From Eubacterium sp. (GTDB lineage: Bacteria > Bacillota > Clostridia > Lachnospirales > Lachnospiraceae), in contig JAETSX010000001.1 in NCBI GenBank assembly GCA_021769425.1, positions 1 to 64,000 on the forward strand: 64,000 nt of DNA. Reading direction: 5' to 3'. The notes under the pieces are model-generated. The model ran no database searches and had not been told where the DNA came from. It was given only the letters and a program-made list of their open reading frames with translations. The translations under genes were made by a program, and so were the position numbers. Below are positions 10,020 to 18,143 of this stretch, piece after piece; positions within the stretch are counted from its first letter, which is position 1; every line of letters begins with the position of its first letter.

Positions 10020-11204
10020 TTACGATTTCCGGGAATTCTCTACTAAGGTTCCATATCTTAAATTTACAAACACTGCAAGAAGAATTCCTACAATTGTAAT
10101 AATTAAGTTCATAATAATTACATTGGTGGCGTTCATCTTAGATGCCGCACTCAGGATGGTATAGTTGCACAAACTGGACGCAATCATAACCAGGCTTGTA
10201 ATGGTTCCCTTAATTTTGGGAAACAGGTCGTTGACTGTTGCAGTAGCCATCTGGAGAACGCCCCCTGCTGCCGCATATCCAATCACAAAGGCTCCCACAT
10301 AACAAATCATCGGCGTTTTGATCAGATACACCAGCGCCAGCATCACCGCTGAAATTGCCGGGTAAATCACAAGGAACCTGACCTGCTTGAATTTTGTAAT
10401 CAGAATACTCGTCACAATAAGCGCAACCATCGTACCGGCTGAATAATAGGTCTGCATCATGGAAACTGTCTCTGACGGGATGCCTGCGATTTCTTTTCCG
10501 AATGTCTGAGCACAATTGAGCCAAAGCTGGAATGTCGCCGTACTTGTAAATCCGATCAAAATAAGAGCAACGCTTTCCAGTGAGAAATGTGCATTTTTCA
10601 GGTTATCAATGAATGATTCTGATTTGCCGCTGGCAGACTCCTGGGGCAAAGGCGCAAAAATTGCCAGTACGCCAAGAATCGCTATCACAATGCCCGCTAC
10701 CAAAGGCAGTGTCAGGTACGACATTTTCGTCCCTGCAAAAACGCCCAGGAAGAAAGGCATCATTAATTGGGCAATGGAAATAAAGAATTTAATACCCATG
10801 GTTGCGATACCTGTGTATGCGTAAATAATTTCCGCCACTGCAGGATAAGTTGCCGTATCCAGGAAAGAGTTTGCAATGCCGCCTAAGACTGCTGCCACGT
10901 AAGCGATCTGCATATTGGGTGAAAAAGCAATTCCTACGAAAAAGATGACATAGGAAGCCACGCCAATCAAAACAGATATCCTGCGTCCCAGCTTATCCGA
11001 TAAGGGTCCTGCAAAAGGAAGTGAAATCAATCTTCCCAATCCAAGGGCAGCTGCAATTGCAGTTACCTGCATTACATCATCAATCCCCCATTGCGTGATC
11101 AGCGTCTCCTTTACCACCTGCTGGCTTAAGATAGAACAGCCGATCCCATGGATAAAATAATTCAAATACAGAATCAGTGCACTAAACAAATACTTCTTTT
11201 TCAT
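10020..11204 (-). CDS. MFS transporter, YdiM/YdiN-like (probable quinate/shikimate carrier)
   Basis: Twelve-helix major facilitator protein of about 394 residues in the inner membrane. The loop FAGPLSDKLGRR is the MFS A-motif. Several stretches resemble E. coli YdiM/YdiN: LNYFIHGIG, GIANSFLDTATYPAVAE and FVIGYAAAGGVLQM. The track start (11255) adds 17 unlikely residues; ATG at 11204 has GGAGG in front. It has its own promoter in the 152-bp gap after the dehydrogenase gene. Transport of quinate or shikimate is inferred from its place between ydiB-like and aroD genes; the substrate of YdiN itself is, to my knowledge, not firmly established. Confidence 0.85.
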   Translation of the reverse strand: MKKKYLFSALILYLNYFIHGIGCSILSQQVVKETLITQWGIDDVMQVTAIAAALGLGRLISLPFAGPLSDKLGRRISVLIGVASYVIFFVGIAFSPNMQIAYVAAVLGGIANSFLDTATYPAVAEIIYAYTGIATMGIKFFISIAQLMMPFFLGVFAGTKMSYLTLPLVAGIVIAILGVLAIFAPLPQESASGKSESFIDNLKNAHFSLESVALILIGFTSTATFQLWLNCAQTFGKEIAGIPSETVSMMQTYYSAGTMVALIVTSILITKFKQVRFLVIYPAISAVMLALVYLIKTPMICYVGAFVIGYAAAGGVLQMATATVNDLFPKIKGTITSLVMIASSLCNYTILSAASKMNATNVIIMNLIITIVGILLAVFVNLRYGTLVENSRKS

Positions 11205-11256
11205 GTTCTCCTCCACTGGTGCAAAAGCGCAGCCAGTGCGCCATGCACCGTCCACT

Positions 11257-11286
11257 ATTATTCATATATTGTTATTCAATTGTCAA
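11257..11286 (-). promoter_or_regulatory. Sigma-A promoter for the MFS-aroD transcript
   Basis: On the minus strand TTGACA is followed after 18 bases by AATAAT, 52 bp before the MFS start. A GC-rich imperfect hairpin lies upstream, shortly after the dehydrogenase stop, and may end part of the upstream transcript. Confidence 0.55.
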
Positions 11287-11356
11287 TCTGCGAATATATT
11301 TCCATGGAAAATAAGCCAGACAGCCCGCTCAGCGGCCTGCTGACTCTTTTCCTTCC

Positions 11357-12232
11357 TTAGTCATATTTAATGTCAAGAACTTCTTTCATATGTTCGATGG
11401 GCATTTCTTTTCCGGTCCACATCTCAAAAGCTGCCGCACCCTGGAACAGCATCATTCCCATTCCGTTCATGGTCTTGCATCCCACTTCTTTTGCCATCTT
11501 AAGCATCGCTGTCTCACGGGGAGAATATACAACGTCTGTAACAATCAGATCCGGGCGGAAGAATGATTTGTCAGGAATATAAGTCTGTCCTTCCAAGGGT
11601 TTCATTCCCATGCCTGTTGCGTTTGCAAACAGATAGGAATCTGCAATTTCTTCTTTTAATTTGTCCAGGTCTGCCAGATCATACAACGCCACTTTACAGT
11701 TGGTTCTTTCACTGATCTTCTTCACGGTTTCCTGTGCATTGTCCCAGAATTTGTCTTTGATATTAAAGATGGACATCTCTTCCACTCCGTCAAGAGCTGC
11801 CTGCACCTCAATGGCTGTGGCCGCACCGCCGGAACCTACGATGGTCATCTTCTTTCCGATCACGTCAATATTGTTGTCTTTCAGAGATTTCATATAGCCA
11901 ATGCCGTCTGTAATATGTCCGGTCAGTACGCCGTTCTCATTGACAATGGTATTGACTGCGCCGCACAGCTCTGCTGCCGGTGATAATTTATCCAGATATT
12001 TATGTACTACCGTCTTGTTGGGCATGGATACATTAGAGCCTACCATCTTCAACGCCCGAAGTCCCTTCACAGCATCTTCCAGTGTGTCATTGTCTACTTC
12101 AAAAGCAAGATATGCATAGTCCAGACCAAGATATGCAAATGCCTCATTGTGCATTGCCGGTGAACTTGAATGTCTGATTGGATAAGCCATTAACCCGATA
12201 AGTTCTGTATGTCCTGTAATTCTCTCTGCCAT
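11357..12232 (-). CDS. ydiB: Quinate/shikimate dehydrogenase (YdiB-like AroE family)
   Basis: NAD(P)-dependent oxidoreductase for shikimate/3-dehydroshikimate and probably quinate/3-dehydroquinate. The 291-residue product aligns by eye with E. coli YdiB rather than plain AroE: GSNVSMPNK (catalytic Lys), CGAVNTIVNENG, GSGGAATAIEVQAAL (Rossmann loop), the DLADLDKL segment, GMKPLEGQ and the end WTGKEMPIEHMKEVL. The catalytic Asp is kept in ITDGIGY, although the usual Asn before TDG is Ile. The start at 12232 has GAAGGA 7 bases upstream; the track start adds six residues. Direction (oxidising quinate or making shikimate) cannot be read from sequence. Confidence 0.9.
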   Translation of the reverse strand: MAERITGHTELIGLMAYPIRHSSSPAMHNEAFAYLGLDYAYLAFEVDNDTLEDAVKGLRALKMVGSNVSMPNKTVVHKYLDKLSPAAELCGAVNTIVNENGVLTGHITDGIGYMKSLKDNNIDVIGKKMTIVGSGGAATAIEVQAALDGVEEMSIFNIKDKFWDNAQETVKKISERTNCKVALYDLADLDKLKEEIADSYLFANATGMGMKPLEGQTYIPDKSFFRPDLIVTDVVYSPRETAMLKMAKEVGCKTMNGMGMMLFQGAAAFEMWTGKEMPIEHMKEVLDIKYD

Positions 12233-12301
12233 GTTATTTCCTTCTTTCATTCTTATTTTGTCGTTATCCTTATGTCTTTCCTATTTCTGTCTCCTGCCCG
12301 T

Positions 12302-12323
12302 TTGTTAAATCTCTAACAACCTC
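12302..12323. promoter_or_regulatory. Candidate LysR-type operator before the dehydrogenase gene
   Basis: TTGTTA and TAACAA form an inverted repeat with a 6-base spacer, fitting the T-N11-A pattern of LysR sites. It lies just downstream of the -10 box of the dehydrogenase promoter. A related TAACAA/TTTGTT pair occurs in the divergent promoter region near 13350-13372. Confidence 0.4.
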
Positions 12324-12332
12324 TTGGCAACC

Positions 12333-12361
12333 ATTATATACTACCTTTTTCATTTTTTCAA
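12333..12361 (-). promoter_or_regulatory. Sigma-A promoter of the quinate/shikimate dehydrogenase gene
   Basis: Minus strand TTGAAA, 17-base spacer, TATAAT. It abuts the stop codon of the LysR gene, so the dehydrogenase gene can be transcribed independently of its regulator. Confidence 0.7.
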
Positions 12362-13237
12362 CTATTGATTTTGCACATAATCCAAAAATTTTTTCAAAAC
12401 CGGCGGCTGATACTGGCCTTTTAACTGCGCCATATAGATGTAGCGTTCGATCAAAGGCTCCGTAATATTCAAGGTTTTCACATCCAGATATTTTAACACC
12501 GGAACTTCCGGCATCACTGCAATTCCGAAATTTCCGGCCACAAGCCCCGCCATGGCGCTATCCTCTTCAATCTCATAGGCGATCTTAGGCTCAATCCCAG
12601 CCATGTCAAACATTTTCACAATGGTAGGGCGAAGGCCGCTGGATCTGGTGAAAAATATCTGGGGATAATCTGCCGTCTCCTTCAGAGAAATTCCGTCTTT
12701 TCCTGCCAGGGGATGATCCTTTGCAACAACCACTACCAGCTTTTCCTCCGCCACCGGTTCAAACGCCAGCTGCTTCTCTTCTTCTTTTCTGGAACAGAAA
12801 GCCACGTCATATTTTTCTTCCTTCAACCCGCGGATGATTTCTATGGTATTCCCCACTGTAAACCGAAACTGCACATCCATCTGGGGATTGTCTTCCATAA
12901 AATGCCGCACCAGCCTTGGCACAAATTCCAGCCCCAGAGTATAAATATATGCCAGGTCAATGACGCCGGAATTCCTGCCTGTCAGCGCCTTGGTCTTTTT
13001 AATTCCCACTTCTAAGGACTGCAGGGATTCCCGGGCATGTTCCAAAAATACTTTTCCATATTTGGTCAAAACCACATTGCGCCCTCTTTTTTCAAAAAGC
13101 TCTGTCTCCAGTTCCTCTTCCAGCTTGGCAATGGCATGGCTTAAGCTTGGCTGGGTGATGGACAGTATTTCCGCTGCTCTGGAATAATGCTCTGTCTCTG
13201 CCAATGTTACGAAATAATAAAGCTGACTTAGATTCAT
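12362..13237 (-). CDS. LysR-family transcriptional regulator
   Basis: DNA-binding activator or repressor with an N-terminal winged helix-turn-helix (YYFVTLAETEHYSRAAEILSITQPSLSHAIAKLEEELETELFEKRGR) and a periplasmic-binding-protein-like effector domain (about residues 90-291). I start at ATG 13237 (protein MNLSQLYYF), the normal LysR opening; the track adds 14 residues. It is transcribed divergently from the enoate reductase and lies directly upstream of the ydiB-like gene, so both are its likely targets. The effector is plausibly a hydroaromatic or aromatic acid (inference). Confidence 0.93.
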   Translation of the reverse strand: MNLSQLYYFVTLAETEHYSRAAEILSITQPSLSHAIAKLEEELETELFEKRGRNVVLTKYGKVFLEHARESLQSLEVGIKKTKALTGRNSGVIDLAYIYTLGLEFVPRLVRHFMEDNPQMDVQFRFTVGNTIEIIRGLKEEKYDVAFCSRKEEEKQLAFEPVAEEKLVVVVAKDHPLAGKDGISLKETADYPQIFFTRSSGLRPTIVKMFDMAGIEPKIAYEIEEDSAMAGLVAGNFGIAVMPEVPVLKYLDVKTLNITEPLIERYIYMAQLKGQYQPPVLKKFLDYVQNQ

Positions 13238-13366
13238 CTTCTGCACATATCCTTTCTGAAACGAAATTTCAAATCCCACAGGGCAGTCTGCCCGCCAAAT
13301 GCACTCTGAATATTATCATACCAAAATTCATGCACGTTTTCTATAGATTTTAACAAAAATATCAAT

Positions 13367-13395
13367 TTGTTTTCTGATTCTTTATCCATTATACT
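13367..13395 (+). promoter_or_regulatory. Sigma-A promoter of the enoate reductase gene
   Basis: TTGTTT, 17-base spacer, TATACT, about 140 bp before the ATG. The -35 box lies within an AACAAA/TTTGTT inverted repeat, a reasonable LysR contact site. Further down (near 13408-13440) ATATACCAGG faces CCTGGATATAT, an imperfect palindrome in the leader. Confidence 0.6.
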
Positions 13396-13540
13396 GAATG
13401 CAACGAATATACCAGGGCTGCCCGTACCTGGATATATGCTATATTAACAACCTCTCAAACCTATTTTTTTGTCATTCCTGCACAATGCACCGCAGCAGGG
13501 GCGGCAATATGACACTTTAAAAACCTGGGGGTAATGATCC

Positions 13541-15547
13541 ATGAAAAATGAGTACAAACATATTTTTGAACCCTTTACCGTCAAGCGCATGACCATGAAA
13601 AACAGGATTGTCATGACGCCCATGGGAACAAACTACGGTGAGCAGAACGGCGAAATGAGTTTTCTGCACATCAATTACTATGAACAGCGTGCCAAAGGCG
13701 GCACGGGGCTGATTATTGTGGAAAATGCCAGCGTATTTTCTCCGCAGGGCTCCAATGGGACGACCCAGCTGCGCATTGACCATGACAGCTATATTCCCAG
13801 ATTGTATAAATTGTGCGAAACCATACATAAGCACGGCGCCTGCATCGCCATCCAGATCAATCATGCCGGCGCTTCCGCACAGGCCCAACGCACCGGAATA
13901 CAGCCGGTTTCCGCTTCTGATATTCCTTCCAAAGAAGGCGGAGAAATTCCCCGCCCTCTGACCAAAGAAGAAATTCTGGAAATTGTGGAAAAATACGGAA
14001 AAGCGGCAAAACGCGCCCAGACAGCAGGATTTGACGCCGTGGAAATTCATGCGGGCCACTCTTATCTGCTGAGCCAGTTCCTTTCACCGCTGACCAACAA
14101 GCGGACAGATGAATTCGGCGGCTCACCAGAGAACCGCGCCCGTTTTGCCAGACTGGTTATCGAGGAAGTCCGCAGGCAGGTAGGTCCCTTCTTCCCCATT
14201 TTCGTCCGGTTAAGCGCCGATGAATTTATGGAAGGCGGAAACACGTTAGAGGACACATTGGAATACTTACAGTATTTTGAAAAAGAGGTGGATGTATTTG
14301 ACGTATCTGCAGGTCTAAACGGTTCCATTCAGTACCAGATTGACGCCAATTATCTGGCAGACGGCTGGCGCTCCTACATGGCAAAAGCAGTGAAAGAACG
14401 TTACAATAAGCCCTGTATGACTATGGGAAACATCCGTGATCCCAGGATTGCAGACGATATCCTGGCAAAAGGAGACGCTGATTTAATCGGCATCGGCCGT
14501 GGATTGATTGCAGACCCGGAGTGGGTTAACAAAGTAGAATTCGGCGATGTACAGGATATCCGCAAATGCATTTCCTGCAACATCGGCTGCGCCGGACACC
14601 GAATTGGCATTAACCGCCCTATCCGCTGTACAATTAACCCCGGCGTAAACACCGGCGAGGATTACAAGAAAAAACATGTAAAACGGCAATGCAACGTAGT
14701 CGTCATCGGCGCAGGAACGGCTGGATTAGAAGCCGCATGCACCGCTGCGGAAGTTGGCTGCACTACTTTCGTTATTGAGAAAAAACCTTACCTGGGCGGC
14801 CTGGCTGCCGAAATCTCCAAGATTCCGGACAAAAACCGCCTGGCAGACTTTCCCAATTATCTGATACACCGTGCAGAAAAAATGAAAAACCTGTTTATCT
14901 TTAAAAATACGGAAGCAACCATTGATCAGATCGAGAGCCTGCATCCTGACATTATTGTCAACGCCACCGGCTCCAGCCCGCTTCTTCCGCCCATCAAAGG
15001 GCTGCACGATGTCATTGACAAAGAAAACGGAAAAGTTTCTTCTATATTAAATATGATAAACCACGTAGTCTCCGATGACTATCCGGAAGATATGTCCGGC
15101 AAAAAAGTCGTTGTCATCGGCGGAGGCGCCGTGGGCCTGGATGTGGTGGAATATTTTGCACCCCGGGGCGCTGATGTGAGCATTGTAGAAATGATGCCCA
15201 TCATTGGGAACGGGATCGATCCGGTATCCAAAACAGGAACATTTAATCTAATGGAAAAGCACGGGGTAAAACAGTTTACCAACACTGCTCTTCTGGAAGT
15301 GAAAGAAAGTTCTTTCCTGGTGAAAAACCCTGACGGAACCGAAGAGGAACTTACCTTTGATTATGGCTTTGTATGCCTTGGTATGCGTGCAAACAACCCT
15401 ATTTTAAAACAATTGCAGGATAATTTTGACACTGGAAAAACAGAAATTATGAATGTAGGGGACAGCGTCCGGGCGAGAAGGATTATTGAAGGCACAGAAG
15501 AAGGCCGTAATATTCTGAACGTTCTAGATAAGCGGAATTTTATTTAG
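13541..15547 (+). CDS. NADH-dependent flavin enoate reductase (Old Yellow Enzyme / 4Fe-4S / FAD)
   Basis: Reduces an activated C=C bond with electrons from NADH, cytoplasmic. The 668-residue protein has the three-part layout of 2-enoate reductase, 2,4-dienoyl-CoA reductase and BaiCD-type enzymes: an FMN TIM barrel (residues 1-330; HAGHSYLLSQFLSP and NKRTDEFGGS), a 4Fe-4S motif at Cys343, 346, 350 and 363 (CISCNIGC), and an FAD/NAD part with VVVIGAGTAGLEAA and VVVIGGGAVGLDVVE. GGGGG precedes the ATG. Divergence from LysR and nearness to quinate/shikimate genes suggest a cyclic enone such as 3-dehydroshikimate, or a cinnamate; neither is shown. Confidence 0.92.
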   Translation: MKNEYKHIFEPFTVKRMTMKNRIVMTPMGTNYGEQNGEMSFLHINYYEQRAKGGTGLIIVENASVFSPQGSNGTTQLRIDHDSYIPRLYKLCETIHKHGACIAIQINHAGASAQAQRTGIQPVSASDIPSKEGGEIPRPLTKEEILEIVEKYGKAAKRAQTAGFDAVEIHAGHSYLLSQFLSPLTNKRTDEFGGSPENRARFARLVIEEVRRQVGPFFPIFVRLSADEFMEGGNTLEDTLEYLQYFEKEVDVFDVSAGLNGSIQYQIDANYLADGWRSYMAKAVKERYNKPCMTMGNIRDPRIADDILAKGDADLIGIGRGLIADPEWVNKVEFGDVQDIRKCISCNIGCAGHRIGINRPIRCTINPGVNTGEDYKKKHVKRQCNVVVIGAGTAGLEAACTAAEVGCTTFVIEKKPYLGGLAAEISKIPDKNRLADFPNYLIHRAEKMKNLFIFKNTEATIDQIESLHPDIIVNATGSSPLLPPIKGLHDVIDKENGKVSSILNMINHVVSDDYPEDMSGKKVVVIGGGAVGLDVVEYFAPRGADVSIVEMMPIIGNGIDPVSKTGTFNLMEKHGVKQFTNTALLEVKESSFLVKNPDGTEEELTFDYGFVCLGMRANNPILKQLQDNFDTGKTEIMNVGDSVRARRIIEGTEEGRNILNVLDKRNFI

Positions 15548-15566
15548 AAACTGCATCGGCTGTTGG

Positions 15567-15674
15567 GAAGAGGCCGTCGGGAAATGAAAAATTTCCACAA
15601 TATATAGTTGCGATTTTTAATATCGCAACTATATATTGTATGCAAATTCCATTTTCCGACGGCTTCTTTATTTT
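15567..15674 (+). terminator. Terminator with a second long hairpin nested in its loop
   Basis: The outer stem GCCGTCGG (15573-15580) pairs with CCGACGGC (15656-15663) and is followed by TTCTTTATTTT, a standard intrinsic terminator for the reductase gene. Its loop carries a perfect 18-bp AT-rich stem (15597-15614 with 15622-15639, 7-base loop). The inner arm is unusual and may be an inserted palindrome. Confidence 0.75.
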
Positions 15675-15868
15675 CTCTCCTGCATATCTTACAGGTTGAA
15701 TTTAAACCTTAGGAATTATAGGAAAATAACTGACGCATCTTAACTTGTCTATTCCACCGATTGTGCGTGTTAAAAGGCCTCGCTGCAGCCCGCTATTCCT
15801 GCGTTTTTTGACATGCACCCTCAAAGAAATATCCTTTGCCGTCTGCATCAGTTATATTTCTACAGCCC
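15675..15868. other. Intergenic spacer, no feature recognised
   Basis: Between the nested terminator and the stop of the chorismate mutase-shikimate kinase gene I see no coding frame with a ribosome site, no clear hairpin with a T-run and no repeat shared with the rest of the window. Confidence 0.4.
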
Positions 15869-16657
15869 CTACCGTTTTTCATCTAATTCCATCAGACGCT
15901 GTACCAGCTCCTCACAGATTTCCAGTTCACTCTTTTTGTCTGTCTCTATGATAACGTCTGCAGCGGCCTCATATTTCTCTCTTCTCTTTTCCATCAATTC
16001 TGTAATAAAAGAAACGTTTTTGTTATTTTCCAGCAGCGGCCTGTCATGACTGTCTTTCACCCGGTGATAAATCGTTTCCGGACTTGCCGTTAAGAGAACG
16101 ACTCTTCCGTTTTTTTTCATCTCAGCCACATTGTTTTCCCGCATCGGCGTTCCGCCGCCGCAGGAAATTACCACGTTATTCTTTGACTGCATTTCTATCA
16201 GAAGACTTGTCTCCAGGTTGCGGAAATATTCTTCCCCATACACTGCGAAAATATCTGATATGCTCATTCCTTCCCGCTCTGAAATAATCTGATCCATCTC
16301 CACGGTTTCCATGGCAAACATCGTGCTTAAATAATCGGATATAGTAGACTTTCCGCTTCCCATAAATCCAATCAGAACAATATTATAGTGAAACAGATGT
16401 CTGGCCTGTATCTTCTTGCTGTTATAGGTAATACGCTGAAAGATATCCAAAATCTCTTTGGCATGTCTCTTACCTTCCAGCTCTTTTTCTAATTTCCGGT
16501 TCTGCCGTTTCTCCTGCTCCGGCTGAATAATCTGCATATTATGGGATTCTTTATATTTCATAATATCTTCTACAATGGCATTTCTTTTCAAAAGACATTC
16601 CAAAATCTGTTCATCGCATACTGACAGCCTGACGCGCAATTCATCTAAATGATTCAT
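15869..16657 (-). CDS. Chorismate mutase-shikimate kinase fusion protein
   Basis: Two shikimate-pathway activities on one 262-residue chain. Residues 1-85 are an AroQ-type chorismate mutase helix bundle (LRVRLSVCDEQILECLLKR, later MKYKESHNMQ). Residues 95-262 are shikimate kinase: Walker A GFMGSGKST, the shikimate-binding MDQIISEREG, ISCGGGTPM and the DRPLL lid. The ATG at 16657 has GGAGG 5 bases upstream, better than the track start. It is divergent from DAHP synthase across 307 bp. The two activities are not consecutive (EPSP synthase and chorismate synthase lie between), so the fusion probably coordinates flux rather than channels directly. Confidence 0.92.
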   Translation of the reverse strand: MNHLDELRVRLSVCDEQILECLLKRNAIVEDIMKYKESHNMQIIQPEQEKRQNRKLEKELEGKRHAKEILDIFQRITYNSKKIQARHLFHYNIVLIGFMGSGKSTISDYLSTMFAMETVEMDQIISEREGMSISDIFAVYGEEYFRNLETSLLIEMQSKNNVVISCGGGTPMRENNVAEMKKNGRVVLLTASPETIYHRVKDSHDRPLLENNKNVSFITELMEKRREKYEAAADVIIETDKKSELEICEELVQRLMELDEKR

Positions 16658-16964
16658 GATTTCCTCCATTCGTGCTTTTGCTTTGCCTCTCCTCTGAAAA
16701 CAACAGACTAATTATAGCAATTCCCCCTCTGCATTGCAATAAAAAAATGTAAAAGTCCGGGAACCGATGGCTTTTTTCGTCCTAATCCCTTCCTGACCTG
16801 GAATCTTGTGAGTCCAGACATTGACATATTTTGCATTATCTATTAAGATATTTCATGGGATATTTGCCCTTTTTGAAAGAACAGAAACCTGCAGGCAAAT
16901 TTGTCTCACAGGCAGAGCAAAACAAGCACACATCAACTATACATCGTTTAAGGAGAATATGACT
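16658..16964. other. Divergent promoter region of the kinase fusion and DAHP synthase
   Basis: Holds the plus-strand promoter at 16821-16849 and a roughly 109-base leader for DAHP synthase. In that leader ATTTGCC (16862-16868) faces GGCAAAT (16894-16900), a possible weak stem. I see no T-box or attenuator peptide. Confidence 0.4.
16821..16849 (+). promoter_or_regulatory. Sigma-A promoter of DAHP synthase
   Basis: TTGACA, 17-base spacer, TAAGAT, about 115 bp upstream of the chosen start codon. The perfect -35 box suggests strong basal expression. Confidence 0.72.
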
Positions 16965-17996
16965 ATGAGTTTTACTTTTTTAAAACAGCTTCCAACCCCG
17001 GAAGAAATCAAACAGGAATATGCCTTATCACCATCAGCGGCTCAGACAAAAGCAGAACGTGACAGGCTTGTCAAAGACATCATTACCGGCCAGTCAGACA
17101 AATTCCTTGTCATTATAGGTCCCTGTTCTGCTGACAATGAAGACGCCGTCTGCGATTATATCAGCCGTCTCTGCAAAGTCCAGGAAAAAGTAGCTGACCG
17201 CCTGGTGATTGTTCCCCGCATTTACACCAATAAACCCAGGACTACGGGAGAGGGATACAAAGGCATAGCCCACCAGCCGGATCCGGAAAAACGTCCGGAT
17301 ATGCTTGCCGGCCTGATTGCCATGCGCAAAATGCATATCCGCGCATTAGAGGAAAGCGGCCTTTCCTCTGCAGACGAAATGCTTTATCCGGAAAACTGGC
17401 CCTATGTGGAAGATTTGCTGTCTTATGTTGCTATCGGAGCGCGTTCTGTAGAAGATCAGCACCACCGCCTGACCGTCAGCGGTTTTGACGTGCCTGCCGG
17501 CATGAAAAACCCCACCAGCGGAGACTTTTCCGTTATGCTGAATTCCGTATATGCCGGCCAGCATCCCCATCATTTTGTGTTTCGGGGATATGAAGTAAGC
17601 ACTACCGGAAATCCCCTGGCTCATGTGGTATTACGGGGCGCTGTCAATAAACGGGGCATCTGTATCCCCAACTATCATTATGAGGATTTGGAACGGCTGA
17701 TCCAAATGTACGATAAAATGGATCTACTAAATCCCGCCGCCATTATTGATGCCAACCATTCCAACTCCAACAAACAATATGAACAGCAGATACGTATTGT
17801 AAAAGAGATTATGCATAACCGCAAAATCTCACCGGAGCTGAAAAAACTGGTAAAGGGAGTTATGATTGAAAGCTATCTGGAGGCAGGATGCCAGAAAGTC
17901 GGAGAACATGTCTACGGAAAATCCATTACCGATCCCTGTCTTGGATGGCAGGAATCGGAAGAACTGATTTATCAAATTGCCGAAATGAACGATTAA
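16965..17996 (+). CDS. aroF: 3-deoxy-7-phosphoheptulonate (DAHP) synthase, class I
   Basis: Condenses phosphoenolpyruvate and erythrose 4-phosphate, the entry step of aromatic synthesis. The 343-residue protein is of the AroF/G/H class I-alpha type: GPCSADNEDAV, VPRIYTNKPRTTGEGYKG and IIDANHSNSNKQ. I use the second ATG (16965), which is 9 bases after AAGGAG; the ATG at 16959 is only 3 bases from it, and the track start at 16821 lies inside the promoter. It is divergent from the chorismate mutase-shikimate kinase gene. Which amino acid inhibits it cannot be told; the symbol is generic. Confidence 0.95.
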   Translation: MSFTFLKQLPTPEEIKQEYALSPSAAQTKAERDRLVKDIITGQSDKFLVIIGPCSADNEDAVCDYISRLCKVQEKVADRLVIVPRIYTNKPRTTGEGYKGIAHQPDPEKRPDMLAGLIAMRKMHIRALEESGLSSADEMLYPENWPYVEDLLSYVAIGARSVEDQHHRLTVSGFDVPAGMKNPTSGDFSVMLNSVYAGQHPHHFVFRGYEVSTTGNPLAHVVLRGAVNKRGICIPNYHYEDLERLIQMYDKMDLLNPAAIIDANHSNSNKQYEQQIRIVKEIMHNRKISPELKKLVKGVMIESYLEAGCQKVGEHVYGKSITDPCLGWQESEELIYQIAEMND

Positions 17997-18063
17997 GAAA
18001 TAGAGGTACTTTTCAAGTACACGCCATATTACCTCAAACAATCTATATTTCAATACGCAGAAA

Positions 18064-18107
18064 ATACCGGATTGCCCCGTTTGTATTAAGAAAGGGCAGT
18101 ACGGTAT
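18064..18107. terminator. Hairpin between convergent aroF and xerD
   Basis: ATACCG...TGCCC pairs with GGGCA...CGGTAT around three unpaired bases on each side and a 16-base loop. No long T-run follows on either strand, so it is a weak, possibly shared, terminator. Confidence 0.4.
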
Positions 18108-18143
18108 TCATCCGTATTCAAAGACAGAAAGTTCCATGCAGCG

